NCBI GenBank assembly: GCA_015064945.1
Contig: SVRF01000003.1
Coordinates: 17,810-81,809 of the forward strand
Direction: 5' to 3'
From: Oscillospiraceae bacterium
GTDB taxonomy: Bacteria > Bacillota > Clostridia > Oscillospirales > CAG-382
DNA: 64,000 nt
The position numbers and the translations under genes were made by a program. Shown in pieces: positions 17,136 through 26,169 of this stretch. The notes under the pieces were generated by a model that had not been told where the DNA came from, ran no database searches, and saw only the letters and a program-made list of their open reading frames with translations. Each line of letters starts with the position of its first letter. Position 1 is the stretch's first letter.

Positions 17136-17164
17136 TTGACAAATATGACGTTTTGTCATATAAT
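17136..17164 (+). promoter_or_regulatory. Consensus promoter with a palindromic operator in its spacer
   Basis: TTGACA (17136-17141), 17 bases, TATAAT (17159-17164). The spacer and -10 are covered by ATATGAC-GTTTT-GTCATAT (17143-17161), so bound repressor would directly block RNA polymerase. Confidence 0.8.
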
Positions 17165-17212
17165 CGAGTTGTCGATAAGACATTATTATTTTTTGAGGAA
17201 AGAGGCGTTATT

Positions 17213-17722
17213 ATGAGCGAGCAAATGTATGAACAGAAGCTGAACGAAAAAGAAGATCAAATGTTGGACAAAATGAGCAGAGCGCTGAGAGAGATCTGGA
17301 AGATTATTGTGTTTTGCTGTATTGGTTGGCTGCTGGTGTGCATCGGCATGAAAACCAATCCGCTGTTCGCCTTGGTCGGTGCACTGGTGATATCCGTTCC
17401 GTCGGTTATTTGCGTACGTCGCCACGGTATAAAGAATATTTTTAATTACGACTATGTAATTGAGACTACTTACAGAAGCGGTCGCAAAACCTACGATGTG
17501 GATTTGGGGGGCAAGCTGGGCCTTATGGTAATTCAGCTGTTTGCTACCATTTTCATCGGTGTTGTGCTGACCCCTATTCGTTATGTTGTGTATTGTTTGA
17601 AATTTAATTCCAACTGTAAGCAGCTGAACTTTAAGCCTGAATTTAAGTTGGGTGTTCTGTTTCCTACCGTTGTCGGTGTTTCTACTTTTATAGTGGGTAT
17701 TGTTTTAGGCAGCATTTTGTAA
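17213..17722 (+). CDS. Membrane protein under XRE control, unknown function
   Basis: 169 aa from the ATG at 17213 (AAAGAGG upstream). A charged N-terminal helix (KLNEKEDQMLDKMSRALRE) precedes four predicted membrane helices. No motif recognised. The strong, operator-covered promoter and divergent regulator suggest tight conditional expression. Confidence 0.75.
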   Translation: MSEQMYEQKLNEKEDQMLDKMSRALREIWKIIVFCCIGWLLVCIGMKTNPLFALVGALVISVPSVICVRRHGIKNIFNYDYVIETTYRSGRKTYDVDLGGKLGLMVIQLFATIFIGVVLTPIRYVVYCLKFNSNCKQLNFKPEFKLGVLFPTVVGVSTFIVGIVLGSIL

Positions 17723-17735
17723 TAATTGAAAAGAC

Positions 17736-17772
17736 AAAGAAAACCTCGAGAATAAGCTCGAGGTTTTCTTTG
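17736..17772 (+). terminator. Terminator
   Basis: AAAGAAAACCTCGAG pairs with CTCGAGGTTTTCTTT across a six-base loop. Confidence 0.9.
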
Positions 17773-17814
17773 TTTGCAAATTCGCCACGCTTTTGACATT
17801 TCTTAACCGTACTC

Positions 17815-17842
17815 TTGCATTTCCCGTTTTATATGGTATAAT
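17815..17842 (+). promoter_or_regulatory. nagA promoter
   Basis: TTGCAT (17815-17820), 16 bases, TATAAT (17837-17842), 24 bases before the ATG of nagA. Confidence 0.65.
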
Positions 17843-17866
17843 CGAACTTAGAAAGGCTTGATAACC

Positions 17867-19021
17867 ATGAAACACATTAAAGGCTTTAAAAACGCCCGCA
17901 TACTTACAGAGGGCGGTATTGCAAGGACAAATCTGCTTATTCAAAACGGAATAATAACAAAGCTTGGGGATTTTGACTGTGATGGACTTGAAGAGCTTTC
18001 CGAGGACAAAATCGTTATCCCCGCTTTTATAGACCAGCACATACACGGTGCTGACGGTGCCGATGCTATAGACGGCACGGCAGAGGCGCTTGGCAAAGTC
18101 TCCAAGGCGCTTGCAAGGGAGGGTACTGCCGCTTACTTGGCGACCACCACCACCGAAAGTGCCAAGTGTATTGTAAAAGCACTTGAAGCAGTTAAAGCGT
18201 ACATAGAAAAAGCACCCGCAGAGGGTGCTGGGATACTTGGCGTGCATTTGGAAGGTCCTTTTATATCAAAAAGCTTTCTTGGCGCACAGTTGCCTGAATT
18301 TGCGGTCGCCCCTGATGTGGAAACCTTCAAAAGTTACGAAACCGCAAGCGGAAACAATATACGCCTTGTATCCTTTGCCGTGGAGGAAGCAGGCGGCAGC
18401 GAGCTTTGCGCTTATCTTGTGAGTCAAGGGATAGTTGCTTCTATAGGGCATTCCGCCGCCGCATACGAAGACATAGAAAAAGCAATAACACAGGGTGCAA
18501 GCAGTGTTACCCACACCTATAACGCCCAGCGCCCCTTACATCACCGTGAGGTGGGGGTGGTCGGCAGTGCTATGCTGTTTGACGAGCTGTATTGTGAGGT
18601 GATTTGTGACGGTATACACCTGTCGCCCCCTGCGGTAAGGCTTTTACACAGGAATAAACCGAGAGACAAGTTTATACTTATTACCGACTCCCTACGTGCC
18701 AAGTATCTGCCCGACGGAGTTTATCCCGAACCGGGCGGACAGGAGGTAACCGTTAAAAACGGTGAGGCGAGACTTGAAGACGGCACCCTTGCAGGCAGCA
18801 CCCTTAAAATGAACAAAGCTGTTAAAAATGCTATGAAGTTCTTGGGGGTAGGACTTGAAGAAGCCGTGCGGTACGCCACGGAAAACCCTGCCAAGAACTT
18901 GGGTGTGTTTGACAGGATGGGCAGTATTGCCGAAGGTAAGCTTGCCAACCTTACGGTTATTGACAGTGATATAAACGTATACCAAACCGTTCGCAAAGGT
19001 ATTTGCATATATGAAAAGTAA
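17867..19021 (+). CDS. nagA: NagA, N-acetylglucosamine-6-phosphate deacetylase
   Basis: 384 aa amidohydrolase that removes acetate from GlcNAc-6-P in amino-sugar and cell-wall recycling. Metal and catalytic motifs are present: HIHGADG, HLEGPF, GHSAA, the HTYNAQRP segment, DGIHLSP and the catalytic Asp in LITDSLRAK. I start at the ATG at 17867, just downstream of GAAAGG, rather than the in-frame TTG at 17858. The GH3 gene follows 13 bases later, so the two form an amino-sugar scavenging unit. Confidence 0.93.
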   Translation: MKHIKGFKNARILTEGGIARTNLLIQNGIITKLGDFDCDGLEELSEDKIVIPAFIDQHIHGADGADAIDGTAEALGKVSKALAREGTAAYLATTTTESAKCIVKALEAVKAYIEKAPAEGAGILGVHLEGPFISKSFLGAQLPEFAVAPDVETFKSYETASGNNIRLVSFAVEEAGGSELCAYLVSQGIVASIGHSAAAYEDIEKAITQGASSVTHTYNAQRPLHHREVGVVGSAMLFDELYCEVICDGIHLSPPAVRLLHRNKPRDKFILITDSLRAKYLPDGVYPEPGGQEVTVKNGEARLEDGTLAGSTLKMNKAVKNAMKFLGVGLEEAVRYATENPAKNLGVFDRMGSIAEGKLANLTVIDSDINVYQTVRKGICIYEK

Positions 19022-19034
19022 AGGAGAAGCGCAG

Positions 19035-20585
19035 ATGAAGTACAGTATAAAACCCGCAAAGGATATGACCGTTGACGAGCTTATCGGTCAGGTTATAATG
19101 ATAGGACTGCCCGGCTTGGAACTGGACGGCGGATCCGCCAAGTTTATAAGGGACTACAAGATAGGCAACTACATTTTATTCTCCAGAAACTACAAGGACA
19201 CCAAGCAAATGAAGTCCTTTATGAAGGAGTTGTATGAGTACAGCGAGGAGATAACCGACTCCTTCCCTTTGGTTTCCATTGACCAGGAAGGCGGTATGGT
19301 GGTAAGGCTGTTTAAGGACGTTACCTTCCCTGCCAGTCCTCTAACCACGGCGGCAAGCTCTGTTGAAGACGCACCCTATAAGACAGGCAAAATTATAGGC
19401 AGTGATATGCTTAAGATGGGTATAAACCTTAACCTTGCACCCTGCCTTGAGATAAACAAGGACCTGCTTAACCCCTTGGTTAACATAAGAGGCTACGGTG
19501 CAACCAAGGAGGCTGTGCTGAGGCACGCATCGGCGTTTGTTCACGGCGTGCAGGACAGCGGCGCGCTTAGCTGTATCAAGCACTTCCCGGGGGCCGGCTC
19601 CAGCACTAAGGACTCGCACCTTGAGCTTCCCATAATAGAGGAGTCCAAGGAAGAGATGCTTAATTACAATATGTACCCCTTTACCCATATACTCGAAAGC
19701 GACGGGCTTATGAGCAGTCATTGCCTTTTCAAGGCCTTTGACGAAGTGCCCTCTACCCTGTCCAAGGTTTTGCTGACGGACGTACTGCGCGGACAGATAG
19801 GCTACGAGGGACTTATAATCTCCGACGGTATGGAGATGAAAGCTATAACCGACCATTACGGCATAGGCAGAGGCTGTGTTATGGCGCTCAACGCAGGCTG
19901 TGATATTTTGCTCCTCTGCCACGATTACAACGAACAGAAAGAAGCCTTTGATGCAGTTAAGAAAGCTGTTGATAACGGAGAAATACCCGTAGAGTTGCTT
20001 CGTGAAAAGGCAGAGCGCATAAACAAGGCGAAGGCGAAGCTTGCGGAGGGCCTGAAGGCTAATTTTACCGACGGCGACTACGCAGTTATTGAGGAAGAAC
20101 ACGCCCTTATGCAAAGCATAGTTGACAACAGCTACACTCTTATTAAAGGTAACGCCCCCAAAATTGACGGTGACACATTGGTTATTTCCTGTAACGTAAG
20201 GGTGGCAAGCATAGCAGAAGACGAGTTTGACGAACGCAACCTTACGGCGGCACTTAAAGCAAGCTTCCCCGAAAACGAGGTGCTTCAGTTTACCAAAGAC
20301 AAAGCCTTTACCGGTGAGGTTATGGCAAAGGCTAAGGAATACGGCAAGGTTTTGGTATACTCCTATGATGCATATAATGACGACGTGCAGAAGGACACCG
20401 TAAACGGCCTGCTTAAATCCGGCAAGGAAGTTTACGTGGTATCCATAAAGGGACCCATCGACCGTCAGTATTTCCAAGGGCTTACAAACTACGCCTGCCT
20501 GTACGAATACACGCCCAACAGCATAAAGGCTATAGTAAAACAGCTAAAGGGCGAAATTACACTTAACGGTAAAATTCCTGAATAA
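19035..20585 (+). CDS. GH3 beta-N-acetylhexosaminidase (NagZ-like)
   Basis: 516 aa from the ATG at 19035, preceded by AAAGGAG. Glycoside hydrolase family 3: SIDQEGGMVVRL, KHFPGAGSSTKDSH and the nucleophile region IISDGMEMKAI. The usual KHFPGHG reads KHFPGAG, but the DSH of the Asp-His acid/base dyad used by NagZ enzymes is kept. A C-terminal domain of about 150 residues follows, as in two-domain Bacillus NagZ. No signal peptide, so it likely acts on imported cell-wall fragments together with NagA. Confidence 0.9.
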   Translation: MKYSIKPAKDMTVDELIGQVIMIGLPGLELDGGSAKFIRDYKIGNYILFSRNYKDTKQMKSFMKELYEYSEEITDSFPLVSIDQEGGMVVRLFKDVTFPASPLTTAASSVEDAPYKTGKIIGSDMLKMGINLNLAPCLEINKDLLNPLVNIRGYGATKEAVLRHASAFVHGVQDSGALSCIKHFPGAGSSTKDSHLELPIIEESKEEMLNYNMYPFTHILESDGLMSSHCLFKAFDEVPSTLSKVLLTDVLRGQIGYEGLIISDGMEMKAITDHYGIGRGCVMALNAGCDILLLCHDYNEQKEAFDAVKKAVDNGEIPVELLREKAERINKAKAKLAEGLKANFTDGDYAVIEEEHALMQSIVDNSYTLIKGNAPKIDGDTLVISCNVRVASIAEDEFDERNLTAALKASFPENEVLQFTKDKAFTGEVMAKAKEYGKVLVYSYDAYNDDVQKDTVNGLLKSGKEVYVVSIKGPIDRQYFQGLTNYACLYEYTPNSIKAIVKQLKGEITLNGKIPE

Positions 20586-20595
20586 TTAAGGATAT

Positions 20596-20630
20596 AAAAA
20601 AGCCGCACGGTTTTCCGTGCGGCTTTCTTT
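20596..20630. terminator. Bidirectional terminator
   Basis: AAAAAAGCCGCACGG pairs with CCGTGCGGCTTTCTTT, between convergent genes. Confidence 0.92.
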
Positions 20631-20631
20631 G

Positions 20632-23070
20632 TCACTTTACAAGCGATGCGTATTCAAAGCTGTAGCTTGTGCTTGGCATTGATGTTATAGTGCCTGTGGG
20701 GTCAAAATTATACCAAATCTTAAAGCATTGTTCTTTTCCGTTGGGGTCTGTAAATAATATGCAATGGTCGCTTACAAGCTCACCCGTTACGGTTTTTGCA
20801 ATAAACGTCTCCCTTGCGGGAAGCGTGCCGTGCTCGTAGGGAGCACCGTTAATCTCGCAAGGGTCGCCCCTGAAGCTGCCGTAGGTCTTGGCAAAGCGGA
20901 AATTCGTAAGGTCTGCGCTTGACCTTATAATAATATATTCCGTACCGCCCCAGTCGCAGTCAAGGTCCGCATTATCAGCTTGTACCGCATGATCAAAAGA
21001 GCTTATGTCTACAACATAAGAGCTTAGAGCGCTGTCCTTTCGGACGTAACAAGCTAAGGCGTAAGCATACTCAAGATAGAGACAGTCACCGTCAATGTAA
21101 TATTCCCCGTGGAAAGAAAGCTTCCCGCTTTCAGCGATGTAAAGGGTGAAATAGCCTTCTTTCGCCAACCATGTAACAGCCTGTTCTTTTGCGTCTCTGA
21201 TCACCTTGCCTGTACCGTCTTCATTAAGCAACAGTTCTTGCAGGTCACCACTGCCGTCATCATAAATCCAAGTGCCAATAATACTTGTCAGATTTTCTGT
21301 TTCTTTTGTGCAGATGTATTCCCCGCCTTTATTGAAGCGCAATGTTAAGCTGTCGCCCTCTACCGTGCATTCTACGGCAAACTCCCAGTTTGACGAAATT
21401 TCTACGGGCTCCACGATATCTATTAACAGTTTTTTCTCATTGGTTTCGTCATAACGGTGCCAACCAAATGCATACTCCGCATCATTAGTGATAATGGTTC
21501 CTGTGCCGTTAAGCCTGAAGCTGATACTTTTAAACCCTTCGGTATCATCTTCCAAGCGCCAAGTACCGAGAAGAGGCTCGTCTACAGACATTAATTTTAC
21601 ATGACTTTTATAATCGTTATCCCATAAAAAACGCATGCTGAGTATGCCGTCTATTATGCTGTAATCGCATTCGGTTGTGGCAAAAGGCTCCGCGCCATCA
21701 CCTTCTTCAAGTTCGATAGCAAAGTTGAGCTTATTTGGACGAGCCTTGTCCACAAACCACTCGAACTGCTTCACAACTTGTTCTGTATATATGTTTATAA
21801 CATAGCCTGTGCCGTCCTCTTTAAACATATAACCTATGTTTTGAGCGGCGCCGTTCTCATATTTCGCCCACAAACCGACAAGATATTTACCGCCTGTAGG
21901 GACAGGGAAAATATCCTTTTGTTCTTCCTCGGTGCTTACTTCGGAGCTTTCTTCCTCGGCGCTTACTTCAGAACTTTCTTCCCCTGTGCTTACTTCAGAG
22001 CTTTCTTCAATACCGCATTCCACTTTCTTTTCGGGGGTGGACAGGAAGCAAAGGGCAAGTACTGCCGCTGTTACCATAACGGCAATAATTATCCAGAGTG
22101 CGGGCTTTTTATAGCTTAGCGCTTTTTTTATTCGTTGCTTTACGCTTATCTCACCGAAAGCTACGGGGCAGGACATTGCACTGCGCCCCTTTACGCCGCA
22201 GGCAAGCAGTGCGGTGGCGTAGGCCTTGCGCTCCTCGGTGTTAAGCTCTTTTATAACCTTTTCGTCGCAGGCGTATTCTATATCCCTGCAAAGCAAAATA
22301 TATGACACCCAAACCAAGGGGTTAAACCAATGAAGGGCAAGGATAAAGAAAGCAAGAGGCTTTACCAGATGGTCAAGGCGCTTTATATGGGCGTGCTCGT
22401 GACGCAATACATAGCTTTGGTTCTCCTCGCTTAAGCCGAAGGGAAGATACACCTTGGGTCTTATAAAGCCAAGCACAAATGGGGAGCCTACCTTATCGCC
22501 CTTATATATTCCGTTACCCTCTGCAACAGAGGTGGAAAGGGAGCGTTTGAGAAGCAAAAGGCTGAGCGCAAAATACGCAAGCAGTATTGCCGCGCCTGCT
22601 ATCCACACGTAACTGCCTATCTCCACCGCAAGGGTACTTCGGTCTACGGAGTTGGCTGCTTCCTCCGCCTTGGGGCTTACTACTTTGTTTATAGAATTAT
22701 CCACAGCCGTTATACCGCTTTGAATTTGAAGCTTGTCTGGCCTTGTAACGGGGCGCACGGGGGATGAAACAACGGGTAAATCGGGCACGGAAACCGTAGG
22801 CGTTTGTGGAACGCTGACAGAAGGTGCTTCTTCCTTCGACACCTCTTCCGCTGTTTGGGTATACACCACCGCTTCCCTGTTAGGTACAAGGCTTACGGGG
22901 CTTTCGAAGCTGAAGGGCACTGCAAGACTTATTGCCACCAAGCCCCAAAGCAGGCACACCGTCCAACGGGGTGCAACACGCTTAAGCACAAGGCGCAAAA
23001 CCAACACCGCAAGAATAAGCCAACTTGAAACTATACTAAGGTTAAGTATATCGATAAACAGATTTTTCAC
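20632..23070 (-). CDS. BlaR1-like M56 membrane metallopeptidase with lipocalin-like ectodomain repeats
   Basis: 812 aa. Two N-terminal helices, a third near residues 155-175, a cytoplasmic M56 zinc peptidase with HEHAH at residues 224-228, a fourth helix near 327-345, a Ser/Glu linker, and an ectodomain of at least three repeats of the type G(T/L)W...DGTG (about 390-660), resembling lipocalin-like domains. In BlaR1/MecR1 systems an extracellular signal activates the peptidase, which leads to loss of the BlaI repressor. The ectodomain here is not a penicillin-binding domain, so the signal should differ. GTG start, coupled to the BlaI gene (RBS GGAGGGG within the BlaI 3' end). Confidence 0.88.
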   Translation of the reverse strand: MKNLFIDILNLSIVSSWLILAVLVLRLVLKRVAPRWTVCLLWGLVAISLAVPFSFESPVSLVPNREAVVYTQTAEEVSKEEAPSVSVPQTPTVSVPDLPVVSSPVRPVTRPDKLQIQSGITAVDNSINKVVSPKAEEAANSVDRSTLAVEIGSYVWIAGAAILLAYFALSLLLLKRSLSTSVAEGNGIYKGDKVGSPFVLGFIRPKVYLPFGLSEENQSYVLRHEHAHIKRLDHLVKPLAFFILALHWFNPLVWVSYILLCRDIEYACDEKVIKELNTEERKAYATALLACGVKGRSAMSCPVAFGEISVKQRIKKALSYKKPALWIIIAVMVTAAVLALCFLSTPEKKVECGIEESSEVSTGEESSEVSAEEESSEVSTEEEQKDIFPVPTGGKYLVGLWAKYENGAAQNIGYMFKEDGTGYVINIYTEQVVKQFEWFVDKARPNKLNFAIELEEGDGAEPFATTECDYSIIDGILSMRFLWDNDYKSHVKLMSVDEPLLGTWRLEDDTEGFKSISFRLNGTGTIITNDAEYAFGWHRYDETNEKKLLIDIVEPVEISSNWEFAVECTVEGDSLTLRFNKGGEYICTKETENLTSIIGTWIYDDGSGDLQELLLNEDGTGKVIRDAKEQAVTWLAKEGYFTLYIAESGKLSFHGEYYIDGDCLYLEYAYALACYVRKDSALSSYVVDISSFDHAVQADNADLDCDWGGTEYIIIRSSADLTNFRFAKTYGSFRGDPCEINGAPYEHGTLPARETFIAKTVTGELVSDHCILFTDPNGKEQCFKIWYNFDPTGTITSMPSTSYSFEYASLVK

Positions 23071-23071
23071 A

Positions 23072-23434
23072 TTACTCCCCTCCGTTCTCTATAATGCGCT
23101 GTATCTCCTCTACCGCCGCATCGCTTAGCTTTTGCTTTTTGGCAAAGGCGGCAATAAAGGCAGGCAAAGAGCCCTCAAAGCGCTTTTCTATAAGCTCGTC
23201 CACATCCGCCCTTTGTACCTCGTCCTTACTTACAAGGGCGCTTACTATAGAGTTTTCGTTTTTAAGCACCCCACGCTGGGACAGCCTTTTTATTACCGTA
23301 TAGGTGGTTGTGCGTGACCAGCCCAGTTTTTCCTTACACAGCGCCGCAAGAGCAGCACTTTGTATGGGCTGGTTTTCCCAAAGTATAAGACAAAATCTGT
23401 ATTCACTTTCAAAAATTTTAGGTGTAGTGCTCAT
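23072..23434 (-). CDS. BlaI/MecI-family repressor
   Basis: 120 aa winged-helix repressor from the ATG at 23434 (AAGGAGG eight bases upstream); the frame is open further, but without an RBS. Signatures: SEYRFCLILWENQPI, the recognition helix WSRTTTYTVIKRL, and a C-terminal dimerisation part ending FEGSLPAFIAAF. It should bind the dyads at 23463-23490 and release its own operon when the M56 partner is activated. Confidence 0.92.
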   Translation of the reverse strand: MSTTPKIFESEYRFCLILWENQPIQSAALAALCKEKLGWSRTTTYTVIKRLSQRGVLKNENSIVSALVSKDEVQRADVDELIEKRFEGSLPAFIAAFAKKQKLSDAAVEEIQRIIENGGE

Positions 23435-23462
23435 ATATACCGGCCTCCTTTTGTCTATTCTA

Positions 23463-23490
23463 TTAGACAACTGTAGTCTAACACATTAGA
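23463..23490 (-). promoter_or_regulatory. BlaI operators overlapping the operon promoter
   Basis: Two dyads abut: TTAGAC-7-GTCTAA (23463-23481) and TCTAA-4-TTAGA (23477-23490). On the minus strand TTGACA, 17 bases and TAGACT place the -10 inside the operator. Confidence 0.8.
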
Positions 23491-23556
23491 CAGCCTTTGT
23501 CAATAGGCAAAAACAAAAAGACGCAAAACCTTTTTCACAAGATTTTGCGTCTAATT

Positions 23557-24600
23557 TTATGCATTTTGAATAAAAAAGTCTATTATTTCGGAAAAGCTGT
23601 GGCCTGCCGCCTTCATCATAGAGGGAAAATGGCTATGCTCGGTAAAACCGGGGATGGTATTTATCTCACCAAAGATAAGCTCGCCTTTTTCGGTATAGAA
23701 AAAATCCACCCTGGCAAAGCCGTCACAGCTAAGTGCCTTATAAAGTTTCTTTGCCTGCTCCTTCACCCTGTCACGCTCCTCTGCGGAAAGCCTTGCAGGG
23801 ATATGGATAACGGTTGAAGTGGGAAAATATTTGGCGTTAAAGTCGTAAAAACCGCACTTTACCTCTGTTTCGTCAACCTCACCTACCACAAGCTCTTTCT
23901 TTCCCATAACGGCACAGGAAATTTCTCTGCCTACAATGGCTTCTTCCACCAGCACGGCGTCGTCGTACTTAAAGGCAGTATCTATTGCGGCGGCAAGCGC
24001 ATCCTCTGCGTCCACCTTGGTTACGCCGTAGGAAGAGCCCGCCTTGACAGGCTTTACAAAAACGGGGTAGCCTATTTCTTCCGCAAAGGCAAAAGCTGCA
24101 TCCGTACCGTCCCCTTCGGTAAGGAGTACCGCCTTGGGCACGATAGCGCCAACCGTTTCCGCAATGCGCTGTGCAACGTGCTTGTTCATACACAAAGACG
24201 AGCTTAAAGAGCCACAGCCGGCTATTGGAATGCCTGCCAACTCAAAAACGCCTTGCACTGTGCCGTCTTCTCCGTTTTTGCCGTGGAGAATAGGAAGCGC
24301 ACAGTCTATGTAAGTGGTTTTTACGCCATCTGCACCGTACTCTATTATACCGTGGGTACTGCGGTTTGGAGACACCGCAACGGGACACAAAAATTCAGAA
24401 TTTGCAAGCCAGCGGTCGGTGGGGATATCCTCTATATCTCCGTTGTAAACAAACCAATCCCCCTCCTTGCTTATGCCGATGGGGATAATATTATATTTTT
24501 GACGGTCTATATTTTTAAGCACTGCATAAGATGAAAGCAAAGAAACGGAGTATTCCGAGGAGCATCCGCCGAAAAGGACGGCTACTGTTTTTTTGTTCAA
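23557..24600 (-). CDS. ddl: D-alanine-D-alanine ligase, VanG-like lineage
   Basis: 347 aa ATP-grasp ligase making the D-Ala-D-Ala dipeptide for MurF. Motifs: FGGCSSEYSVSL, the PILHGKNGEDGT loop, FVKPVKAGSSYGV, and the metal-binding FGEINTIPGFT. Overall wording resembles the VanG ligases, but the omega-loop region reads DFNAKY, keeping the Lys-Tyr seen in D-Ala-D-Ala enzymes, and no vanT, vanXY or VanRS genes are near, so an intrinsic Ddl is more likely than a resistance ligase. Start is a TTG at 24600 with AGGAG nine bases upstream; no in-frame ATG fits. Confidence 0.85.
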   Translation of the reverse strand: MNKKTVAVLFGGCSSEYSVSLLSSYAVLKNIDRQKYNIIPIGISKEGDWFVYNGDIEDIPTDRWLANSEFLCPVAVSPNRSTHGIIEYGADGVKTTYIDCALPILHGKNGEDGTVQGVFELAGIPIAGCGSLSSSLCMNKHVAQRIAETVGAIVPKAVLLTEGDGTDAAFAFAEEIGYPVFVKPVKAGSSYGVTKVDAEDALAAAIDTAFKYDDAVLVEEAIVGREISCAVMGKKELVVGEVDETEVKCGFYDFNAKYFPTSTVIHIPARLSAEERDRVKEQAKKLYKALSCDGFARVDFFYTEKGELIFGEINTIPGFTEHSHFPSMMKAAGHSFSEIIDFFIQNA

Positions 24601-24666
24601 AGCACATAACTCCTTAGTTTATAGTATCTGCTATCATTATACTCCTTTACCGCTGAAAAAGCAACA

Positions 24667-25098
24667 CTATTTTAAACACGAACGAACCAAATACAAAACG
24701 GTGCCCAAAACCATAAGCACAGCAGATACCAAAATATACAGATACATATAGTAAAGCTCCGTCCCGAATACTGACACGCTGTTTACCACATAGCCCGAAA
24801 TATCAACTACCCCCTTAAGGGTGAAGCCCACTGCAAGACTTATAACGCCCCAATTATACAGCTGCTTCGTCAAACATCGTGGGGATGCAAGCTTAAAGGC
24901 GTACAGTAAAGTATAAGGCAACACACCAAAAACAAAGGGCACCAAGGCAAGATAAGTCATATAGGGCGAAGAAACCCCGTGGCTTAAGCTTTGGTAAACA
25001 GAACTGAAAAAACCGCAAAATGCCGTTGCCCCAAGAAAAGCTGTAGAGATGCGGGCGTTTTTTCTTCTGTCATCAATAATCGTATCCGATATATACAA
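24667..25098 (-). CDS. Four-helix membrane protein of unknown function
   Basis: 143 aa with four predicted membrane helices. The likely TTG start at 25098 has GGGAGG about nine bases upstream and overlaps the end of the phosphodiester glycosidase gene by 26 bases, implying coupled expression. No family recognised. Confidence 0.65.
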   Translation of the reverse strand: MYISDTIIDDRRKNARISTAFLGATAFCGFFSSVYQSLSHGVSSPYMTYLALVPFVFGVLPYTLLYAFKLASPRCLTKQLYNWGVISLAVGFTLKGVVDISGYVVNSVSVFGTELYYMYLYILVSAVLMVLGTVLYLVRSCLK

Positions 25099-25969
25099 TA
25101 TCGCTTACCTCCCTTTCAGATATTCTTTTGCCGTTTGTGGTGGGATTGTTGACTACCCGACCGTTAAAATACATGGTAGAAGAACCGCCTCCGTCCAAAT
25201 TATATGCGTGTACTGCACCCAAGCTTTGCAAAAACTCTGCAAGCCGGTACAGGCTAAGCCCTTTACTTTCGCTTGTTCTTCCGTCTCCAACAACAAAGGC
25301 GTAATGATTGGAGTTGTAATAAACAAAAGCGGTACGGGGGTTGTCAGCCATCGCTTTGTCCACCTCGTCAGAGGTAGTAACGCTTATTTGTCCGTCTTCC
25401 ACCAAAGCGGGACCGAAGGACAAAATCTGCATTGCCCCTGCTGTCTTAAGGGCTTCTGCGTCGCCGTTGGCAGCGGTAACAATCTCCGTTCTGCCGTCGG
25501 AATATATAACCAAGGACTCATCCTCGCTGTAACCGTCGAAGCCGCGGTATAAAGTTCCGTTACGAAGCACGCAACCCTCACGAGCGCTGTAATAATCGCC
25601 GTTTATGGCAAGTATGGCATCCTTTGCCTCTGCTATTTCCGATGTTTTCTCCTTAATATTCCTGCCGTATCTGTCGCCTGCAAGGGCGGTTTTAAGCAAA
25701 GACGGCCGTGCAAGCACCACATCCGCCACGTAAACGGTAGTGTTGTCTACACGGTGAGTGCTTAGGGTGATTTTAATGTTACCGTCAACATAAGTATCAT
25801 TTGTAACCGATATTTTTTCTGTGTTTGCGGAAAGGTTTGTCTTCTCTTCCTCTGTTGGATTTACAACAGCAACACCCTTTTGCGGCAATACATAGGTGTA
25901 AAGTAATATATATACCGTAAATGCCGATAACAGCAAACCGTAGATTAGCGAAAAGATATATTTCCTCAT
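25073..25969 (-). CDS. Membrane-anchored phosphodiester glycosidase (NAGPA-domain) family protein
   Basis: 298 aa. One N-terminal helix (residues 6-28) anchors an exported domain with the NAGPA signatures AINGDYYS, RTAFVYY, FVVGDGR and YNLDGGGSSTMYFNGR. In the human uncovering enzyme this fold cleaves GlcNAc-1-phosphodiesters; bacterial members are thought to act on phosphodiester-linked glycans such as wall polymers. The substrate here is not known. The start follows GAAAGGAAA. Confidence 0.88.
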   Translation of the reverse strand: MRKYIFSLIYGLLLSAFTVYILLYTYVLPQKGVAVVNPTEEEKTNLSANTEKISVTNDTYVDGNIKITLSTHRVDNTTVYVADVVLARPSLLKTALAGDRYGRNIKEKTSEIAEAKDAILAINGDYYSAREGCVLRNGTLYRGFDGYSEDESLVIYSDGRTEIVTAANGDAEALKTAGAMQILSFGPALVEDGQISVTTSDEVDKAMADNPRTAFVYYNSNHYAFVVGDGRTSESKGLSLYRLAEFLQSLGAVHAYNLDGGGSSTMYFNGRVVNNPTTNGKRISEREVSDIVYIGYDY

Positions 25970-26079
25970 GCTTTGGTTTCCTTTCTACTGTTTGTATGTA
26001 CGAAATGTTAGCAGTTCTTTGTTAAAACGACCTTAACTGTAAGCGGCGATTTATGTGATATTTTGCTTTTCACATTTGG

Positions 26080-26109
26080 TTGACAAAACACGACAAAACG
26101 TGCTATAAT
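26080..26109 (+). promoter_or_regulatory. Promoter of the activase operon
   Basis: TTGACA (26080-26085), 18 bases, TATAAT (26104-26109). Confidence 0.75.
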
Positions 26110-26139
26110 ATTAAATAATTAAATGGAGGAGTTTGCCGT

Positions 26140-26169
26140 TTGTTTAACATAACGGCAATTGAAATATGA
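26140..26169 (+). CDS. Possible nine-residue leader ORF coupled to the activase start
   Basis: A strong GGAGGAG (26124-26130) sits nine bases before a TTG at 26140 that opens the short frame fMet-FNITAIEI and stops at the TGA at 26167-26169, overlapping the ATG at 26166 (ATGA). The large gene itself has no good RBS, so this leader may deliver ribosomes by re-initiation. Evidence is positional only. Confidence 0.4.
   Translation: MFNITAIEI

Noticed and set aside
19341..20477. 378-codon minus-strand frame opposite the GH3 gene
   Set aside because: The plus-strand GH3 motifs are complete; the antisense frame has no ribosome site or recognisable domain.
23557..24600. Vancomycin-resistance ligase (VanG)
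   Set aside because: Sequence style is VanG-like, but the omega-loop keeps Lys-Tyr and no vanT, vanXY, vanY or two-component genes lie nearby; an intrinsic D-Ala-D-Ala ligase is simpler.
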